Under the pieces are notes generated by a model. The model had not been told where the DNA came from. It did not search any database and saw only the letters and a program-made list of their open reading frames with translations. Source: Ochotona curzoniae (Eukaryota > Chordata > Mammalia > Lagomorpha > Ochotonidae). From it: a DNA stretch of 64,000 bases. This document shows, one piece after another, positions 57,394-64,000 of this stretch. The stretch spans positions 23,201,001-23,265,000 of the forward strand of contig NW_024465421.1 in assembly GCF_017591425.1 (NCBI RefSeq), given 5' to 3'. Numbering within the stretch: position 1 is the stretch's first letter; every line of letters begins with the position of its first letter. The position numbers were made by a program, and so were the translations under genes.

Positions 57394-57665
57394 GTGGTGC
57401 TGTAGGCTAATCCACGTCATCTTGTGTCGAAGCGACAGTCTGAGCCCTGTTACTGCACTTCCAACTGAGTTCGTTGCTCATGTACTTGGAAGGCCAAGAG
57501 CTCGGGACCCTGTCCTCAACGTGGGAGACCTGGTTGGAGTCCTGGCTTTTGGCTTCAACTTCGCCTAGCCCTGGCTGTCATAGCCATCTGAGGTGTGAAA
57601 CAGCTGGTAGAAGATCCCTATATCTCTTTTGTTTTGCATTTCAAATAATAAATAAACCTTTTAGA
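57394..57665 (+). repeat. Old plus-strand SINE
   Basis: Diverged copy with tail 'catttcaaataataaataaa'. Confidence 0.7.
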
Positions 57666-57899
57666 AAGCATATTTTAAAAGCAGTCTACAAGAAGGTGTG
57701 GTGCTGGAAGTGGTCAGCTTGGATTCTGGAGGCTCTGGACCGAAGGTCAGAAGTACTACTCAGTGTTGAGGCTGCTCTCTGCTGGAATGTCCTTGTCTGA
57801 GCGGCAGTGTGATGCTGGGGTGAAGAAAGGAAGCTCCCAGCAGCCCTGAGACTGACATGGGGTTAGTGACTGGCTGTTTTTAGTATTTTTACTTATTGG

Positions 57900-58485
57900 A
57901 TCCAGCACATTGGTTTAATGGCTAAATCCTCCCCCTTGCAAGCGCTGGGATCCCATAGGTATGCCTTTGTGTCCCAGAGGCCCCGCTTCTCTTCCAGCTC
58001 CCTGTTTGTGGCCTGGGAAAGCAGTGGAGGACAGCCCAAAGCCTTGGGACCCTGCACCCACGTGGGAGACCCGGAGGAAGTTCCTGGCTTTGGATCAGGT
58101 CAGCTCCAACTGTTGCAGCCATTTGGGGAGTGAACCAGTGGATGGAAGATTTTTCTTTCTGTTTATCCTTCTCCATAATGTGATCTGCCTTTCCAATGAA
58201 AATTTTAGATTTTTAATTTTTAAAACTTATTTGTTTGAAAGTCAACATTAGAGAGAGGGAGAGACAGAGATCTGCTAGCTGCAGTGGCTGAGTCAGACTA
58301 AAGCCAGGAGCCTCCTCCAGTTCTCCCACGTGGGTACAGAGGCCCTAGCATCTGGGCCATTCTCTACCACTTCCCCAGGGCCATTAGCAGGGAGCTGGAT
58401 GGGAAGTGGAGCAACTAGGACACAACCAGGATCCAGATGGGATGATGGGTAGCAGGCAGTGGCTTTACCAGTCCAGCACGGTTGG
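57900..58485. repeat. Back-to-back SINEs (plus then minus)
   Basis: 57901-58207 is a plus-strand copy with head 'atggctaaatcctccccctt'. 58217-58484 is a diverged minus-strand copy beginning 'aaaacttatttgtttgaaag'. Their A-rich ends face each other. Confidence 0.8.
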
Positions 58486-58707
58486 GAAGTCTGAGGTGCT
58501 GAGTCGGCTTTATTCAGCTGCAGAGCCCGTAGATGCTTAGGAAGATGTTTGTGGTTTATGCCTCTGTCTCGTTAGAGAAACAGGAGAACCAAGTAGGTTG
58601 CATTGATCATCTCTGTTTAAATGTCCAAGGGAGTTCAGTCAGGTCTGCTAATCATTCCCGATACACTGGGGAACACTGAGTGAGCATTAATCAAATGATG
58701 GCGAGGA

Positions 58708-59210
58708 TAGACATTGTGGCGTGGTGGGCCAAGCTGCTGTCCAGGATGGATGCCTGCATCTGATTGCAGAGTCCCTGGAGTGAAGTCCCTGCTCAGACAT
58801 ACCCAAGGAGGCAGCAGATGCTGGCTCACCTGTGTGGAGACCCAGATGGAGTTCCTGGCTCCTGGCTTCCGCCTGGCCCAGCTCTGATTGTAAAAGCTAT
58901 TCCTGCCTCTTCTGTCTGCTTTTCAAGTAGAAAACAAAAGCATGCAGGGCCAGGCCTAGTAGTCAATACACCGTATCTCATGGGAATGCCTACGGTCAAA
59001 TCCCTGCTCTGGCTGCAGAGGTGAGCGGCAGCCACGGTGGCGCAAGTAGGGGTGTCCTGCCACCACTGAGGGACACTTGGACCAAGTCCTGCTTCAGTCT
59101 GGCTTGGTCCTGCTCATCCAGGTGGGTGCAGCACGCTCTGCCTGTCCATCTCGGACTCTCAACCCAATTGATTTTTTTTTTTTTAATCTTTCAAAGTAAA
59201 AAGGAGATTA
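58708..59210 (+). repeat. Two diverged plus-strand SINE copies
   Basis: 58708-58940 ends in 'tgcttttcaagtagaaaac'. A second, more broken copy follows to about 59210 ('ggccaggcctagtagtcaat' head). Confidence 0.6.
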
Positions 59211-59510
59211 ATATCATAGTTGGCAACCCATATAAAGACATCTGGAACGCCATCTATAAAGGCTTAAGGAATAAGAGAATTTTGCTTAATAGCTTTAATA
59301 AATACAAGTAATGAGGTGTTCTTTTCTGTGTTCAGGTCCCCTACCTGGGCCATGGCTCCATTACCTGCTAGGACAGGTATGGAGTCTCTTCTGTCAGGAG
59401 CCTGGTTCCTGGCATATAACCACACCAGCATCTGTAGGTGCCTGGGAGCCCACCCCACCCCAATCAGCACCCCAGTTGACACGCAGAGGCAGACTGGGAA
59501 AGACATTGCC

Positions 59511-59516
59511 TTTATT
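59511..59516 (-). terminator. GREP1 poly(A) signal
   Basis: TTTATT on plus is AATAAA on minus, 98 bases after the GREP1 stop codon. Confidence 0.8.
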
Positions 59517-59613
59517 CATGCTTCCGGCTGGAAGACGGCAGGCCAGGCAGCGCCAGAAGCCCAGAGGCCTTGCTGGCTCAGTGTTCCAGCTGTGATACAG
59601 GGGGCCTTGGTGC

Positions 59614-62600
59614 TCAGCATCCCCCAGGAGGACAGGGCCCTGGGGAGAGACAGAGGAATGAGGAGAGGCACGGCCGAGGGAGAGCCCCTTCCCTCCTCCC
59701 TTGTCTGTCACTCAGCAGTCACTTGCTGGTGTCCCTCTCTAGATTGGGGTCCCCCTTGTGCAGCAGGAGGGGTGACAGCTGAGGACCCTTCAGGTACAGG
59801 TGCTGGGCCCCTGGGCTTCCCCCCTCACCTTGGTAGCTCTTTCCAGGCTGGTCACTGCTGCTTATCTTCACCTCAGGGGCCCCTAAGCATGGGCAGACAA
59901 GCCTGAGTCACTGATGGATTTCTGCCCAGCCCACAGTGCCCCAACCCCCTCTCCAGGTCCAGGGAGACTACCACTCACCCAAGGGCCTGGGACCCAGCTC
60001 TGGTCTCAACTGCCCATAGGGCCCTGGGGTGAAGGGAGGAGAATGGGAGCTGAGCAGCCCTTGCTGCCCTCCCTGTCTGCACCCAGCACACAGCTCCCCT
60101 CTGGCCCCACCACCATGCATGCTTCCCCTTGCGGCACCTGGCTGGCTCCTGGGCCTTGCGTATCCATATCCTGGTTTCACACTGCCGCCTGCCCAGAGCT
60201 GACTGGCAGGCCAAGGTGAACCCATAAGGTCCCTGGCCTGACCTGCAGGAGAAGGGCTGACATGGGTACTCGACACCCTCAGCCCACCCCATGAAACCGT
60301 GTAGTGCCCACCCTCTCTGCCCGGCCCCCTTGACCCTGCTGAGTGCCAGCTGGTTCCTGATAGCTCATTTCTCACCATCTCCTTCAGGGCTTGCCACTGC
60401 CACTTGGGAGTACACAGGGGCCTCCTCTCTGTAATTTGTGTACCCTGTGAGAGATCCTAGTTACACCTGCCCAGCCCCCTTCATGGGGGTCTCCCCCCAC
60501 CGCCCCCACCTTGGGCCCTGCTCACCATTCCTAAAGCCATAGGCCCTGGGAAACCCTAAGGGAAGGACAGACATCAGGGAGACGCTCCTCCCACAATGCC
60601 CCCTGCCCCTCCAGCCTGGTGCTCTGTCCCACGCCAGCCCCCCAGGCACCTGGCTGTGGGTGGGCATCAGGAAAGAGTCCCAGAATTGCTCTTCTATAAC
60701 CAAAACCTGCAGGAGAGAGATTAGAGGGGACCAGAGTGAGGAGAGGCAGGGATGGCATGGCTCACAGCCCAGTAGAGACCTCCGGGGGCCTTGAGCTGTG
60801 TCCACTCACCCTCAGCCCACTAGCCCCAGGGTGCATCTTCCTGTACCGCTTCTTGGAAGTCTGCCTTGACTGACTGCTCACCACTATCCCCTCACCTGAG
60901 ACTGGATCACACCTGTCCACACCACCCCAGAAGCCCAGGGTAGTCAGAAAGTGCAGATGGGAAAGAGGAGAGCGGGCTGGTGGATGGTGTGGAGAGAGGG
61001 CTCACCAGCTTTCTGCAGCTTGAGGCCACCACCAAAGCCTGTGGGGAGGCCACCACCAAAGCCTGTGGGGAGGACACCATGGGTCAGGGACAAGGGCAGG
61101 GGCATTGCTTTCCCCTTCCTGGGCTGGCAAAAGGAAGGGGTAGGATGGAGTGCAGGGAGGGACCTCAGGCTAGCACCCGCTCACCCAGTTCTGGGCCTGG
61201 TCCTGGGGGTCCATAGCCATGCATAGGCTGGTAACCTGGGAGGGAAGTGGAGGTAAAAGGAGGGCCCGACTTTCCCTGCTTCAGTGGGGCTAAGGTGGAC
61301 CCCAGGGGCTCCCTGTCCATAGGGGTCCATAGGGGTCAAAGCCCACAGGAAGGAGCCTAGGGGGCAGCAAGTAAGATCGAGGTCAACTCCAGGAGGGACT
61401 TCCTGGCCTTCGGACCTCTGAATAGCTAATAGACAGCCCAGGGAACAAGGTAGACAGTGGAGGGACCCCCAAGTGGAAAGGTGTAGAGAATGAACCAAAC
61501 TAAGATTTGTCTCTTGGCTGTGGATTTTGTGGGCACAAGATGCACACCTGCTTTCTGAGGTCTCAGTCCCCACTGGGTAGCCGGGGTTGGTACTGGAGAG
61601 AGAGAACAAGAGTGAGCCTGGTGCATGGGGCAGTCCACCCAGCTCCTAGTGCAGAGCTGAAACCCGGCCACCCTGGCCCTCCCTTAGCCGATGCACTTTC
61701 TGAGGCTCAGTGGTGAGGTCAGCAAGACAAAGGCGCCCACAGCACTGACCTGAGAGCTTTCCACTTTGCATGGAGGATGGGGGCTGGTACTTCAGACCCC
61801 AGCCACCTGCTTTAGCTGAAGGGACCCCTGGCATGGGAGGCCTGCAGGGACCTAGGGTTGGTGAGGAAGGGAAGGGTACAGTGATGAGAGCCCAGCAGCG
61901 CCTCAGCACAGCCAAGCCAGCAACCTGTGAGAACCCTGGGGGGCAGACACGGGCTCCTGGAGGAGGTGCTTTGCCAGGCTGGAGAGAGCCCAGGTCCCAA
62001 GGGCCACAGCCTGCTGGGAGACAGGTGACCCAAACAGCATGGGGATCCTACTGTCCCACAACCAGCCACTTCCACCTCGCAGCCACCCATCCTTCTTGCT
62101 GGGCCGGGGCCTCACCTGGCTGGGCCACCAGCCCGTTGCCAGCGCTGTATCCTGGAGAGGAAAGGCATCAAGGGGAGGGCAGTGGGATGGGGGTGGGGGC
62201 ATCAGGAGGAGGTGCAGAGGGACATGGTTTCTCTCACTTGCCTGTCTTTGGGGGGCTCATGCCTCGTCCCAGGCCTGGGGAGAGATGGAGAGGCCCGTTC
62301 AGCTGCAGGAGAGGAAGCCCTGCTCTCTGAGTAAGCTGAGCCCCAGAAACACCTGGTGGGAGCCCCAGCCTGTTCCCTGGCAGGTACTCTGGGAGGGAGA
62401 GGAGGCTGTGAGCACGGGGGTGGGATCAGGACCCAGGGAGGGGTACAACCATGACTCACCTGGCTGCTTCTGGGATTTCCCTGCCCCTCCCAGGCCTGGG
62501 GAGACAGGTAAACGTGAGGGCCTGAGGGACAGGCCTCTCCTTGGCCTCCCCTGCTTTGCAGCCTGCCCCTCTCACCTGGCTGGGCTCCAGCGCCTGCAAA

Positions 62601-64000
62601 GGCTCCAACTCCCAGGCCATTCCTGTACCCTGGGAAGACAGTGGGGTCAAGGGAGTGGAAGGGGCAGCTGGTGGTTTCTCAGGGTAGGGGAGAAATGGGG
62701 TTAGGGTGAAGGAAAGGGCGTACCTAGCTTGGGAGGTTTCCCACCTGCAGAGAAAAGGGGAGCAGGTGAGGGCCCCTGACGTCCCACACACCTACCTTGC
62801 TTGCCTGGTCCCAGCCAGGCCCTGTGGGGGCTAGGAAGTGTGGGAAGCTGCGTCCCTCTCCCCTCCGTGTTGAACACCCACAGCTTCCAGCCCCTCCCTC
62901 TGCTTCAGGCCATCTCCACTCAAGTGCCAGCTTGGCCCTCTGGGACAGGAGCCCAGAGAGGACCCTCCGACAGGGGAAGGGCTCTCGGGGCAGAGGCTTC
63001 CCATTGCCCCGTGCTCTGCTTGCTGTGCCCCAGCCTTCCCACCCTGAAGTATCTGATCCATGGCTGTTCTGAGCTGGCAGACCTGTGGGGTGGGGGTAGG
63101 GTGGGGGTGGTGAACAGGGTGTTGAATGCCCCTAAGCCAAGGGGCGGGGAATGCTTTGGGCCCAGAAAGAAACCAGGGTCCTGGGTACCCTCCCTTTTAC
63201 CTGCCCCATACAGGTTGTAGAGAGGATGGGAGAGAGCACTTCACCCCCACCCAACCTTCCCCTGGCTCAGCGCCCCGCCAGCTTGGTTCCAGAACCCAGA
63301 AGGTACTGAGAGGCAGGGTATGGCTGAGGGCTCGTTAAGTTAGGGTTCTGGAGAGCAAGGGTGCAGGCTGGGAAGGGGCTCTCTTGACTTCTGGGGCTTC
63401 AGGCCCCCTCCATTGCCTGGTAGAAGGGCAAAGAGCAGATGAGGAAGCTGCTGGGATCCCCAGAACCCCAGCCCTGTCCCTGCCTGGCCCCTGGCTGTTT
63501 TGAGAGGCAAGGCCCCATCGCCCCACTTCTGAGTCCTCCTGGGCCAGAGCCACAGGCTGCAGCAGAGGGAGCAGTCTCACCCACCTTCCCTCCAGCACCT
63601 GGAGAGACGGAGCATGGCCAATATTGACTCCAGCCTGCCCCTCCTGACCTGACCCCCGCCCTCTACACTTGTGGTCCCCCAACCCTCAACCCCGCAGGAC
63701 CCAGGCCCAGGGCACTCACCCGGCTGGACTGCCCATCCATAGCCATAGCCTGTGGGGAGAAGCCGGGCTCTTGTCAGCCATTCCCATCATCCACCAGTCA
63801 GGGTCTGCCCTCAGCTCTCTGCGCTGTTTCAGCTGTTCTCACCTGGCTGGGCTCCTGGCCCTGGGAAAGCCCCAGCTGGCAGGCCAGTCCCGTGTCCTGG
63901 GGAAGGAAAGAGGCCTGAGTGCTTGTGGCTTCCGGAGTGCCTGGGCCAAGTCAGACCTGCACAACACTTACCTGGCTTCTGGGGTTTTCTGCCCCCTCCA
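59614..64000 (-). CDS. GREP1: GREP1, glycine-rich elastin-like secreted protein, 3' part (partial)
   Basis: Glycine-rich extracellular protein; in human the locus (LINC00514) lies between PKMYT1 and CLDN9 and was long annotated as non-coding. I assign it by position and composition. Minus-strand exons: above 64000-63972, 63896-63843, 63749-63720, 63598-63581, 62744-62724, 62629-62576, 62495-62460, 62388-62353 (weak donor), 62274-62242, 62151-62116, 61806-61750, 61592-61548, 61235-61185, 61038-61006, 60706-60650, 60555-60526, 60444-60376, 60242-60138, 60023-59979, 59882-59829, 59639-59614. Every exon is a multiple of 3 except the last and uses phase-1 introns, as in elastin. Peptides alternate between GxGxGLxxGAFxGxGAQPG types and short GGGxKPQKPG types. 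The protein ends QGPCPPGGC with two cysteines, recalling the cysteine-bearing C-terminus of elastin. The 5' exons and signal peptide lie outside the window. Confidence 0.8.

Noticed and set aside
61905..62030. Possible extra GREP1 exon with 'ggttctcacag' between two splice-like sites
   Set aside because: Its length (11 bases) would break the phase-1 pattern, and the peptide does not fit the gene.
63181..63216. Possible GREP1 exon ending at 'atggggcag' before gtaaaagg (minus strand)
   Set aside because: The donor is plausible but there is no AG acceptor at the expected distance. It may be another exon relic but cannot be supported.

Overview
This is a mammalian nuclear window, gene-dense and GC-rich, with spliced genes, CpG-rich promoters and many copies of a tRNA-derived SINE. 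The SINE consensus (5' end resembling 'GGCCTAGCGGCTAAAGTCC', body with 'CCCATCCAGCTCCCTGC', A-rich 3' end) is of lagomorph type. Its sequence fits pika (Ochotona) better than rabbit, but this species call is inference from memory of the repeat families.

The gene content and order match human 16p13.3 in inverted orientation. From left to right: ZNF205 (minus, 3' end outside the window), ZSCAN10 (plus), MMP25 (minus), BICDL2 (plus), THOC6 (minus), HCFC1R1 (plus), TNFRSF12A (minus), CLDN6 (plus), CLDN9 (minus), an unrecognised proline-rich candidate (minus) and GREP1 (minus, 5' end outside the window). I built the exon models by hand from splice sites, reading-phase continuity and remembered human orthologues. 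All phases close for ZSCAN10, MMP25, BICDL2, THOC6, HCFC1R1 and TNFRSF12A.

Region by region: 1-7.3 kb holds the 5' half of the KRAB zinc-finger gene ZNF205 and its CCAAT/GC-box promoter. 7.5-10.4 kb is gene-free. 10.5-14.1 kb is ZSCAN10 (SCAN domain plus 14 C2H2 fingers, a pluripotency factor). 14.2-19.2 kb is SINE-rich, with no recognisable IL32, which sits here in human. 19.2-26.4 kb is MMP25, a GPI-anchored matrix metalloprotease. 27-32.8 kb is repeats, including a VNTR. 32.8-38.5 kb is BICDL2, a coiled-coil dynein-adaptor relative, tail-to-tail with THOC6 (38.8-41.5 kb), an mRNA export subunit. THOC6 is head-to-head with HCFC1R1 (41.9-42.7 kb), a regulator of HCF-1. TNFRSF12A (Fn14) occupies 43.6-44.9 kb. 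CLDN6 and CLDN9 form an inverted claudin pair at 46.9-49.5 kb. 49.8-55.2 kb and 56.5-59.5 kb are mainly repeats, separated by a CpG island carrying the proline-rich candidate. 59.6-64 kb holds about 20 small exons of the elastin-like secreted protein GREP1.

Most notable points: a tract of about 228 bp that is almost identical between CLDN6 and CLDN9, implying recent gene conversion; the GREP1 exon array, all phase-1 symmetric, with a GC-AG intron, a tandem acceptor and a decaying exon; and the proline-rich reading frame with coding-like third positions but no in-frame ATG.
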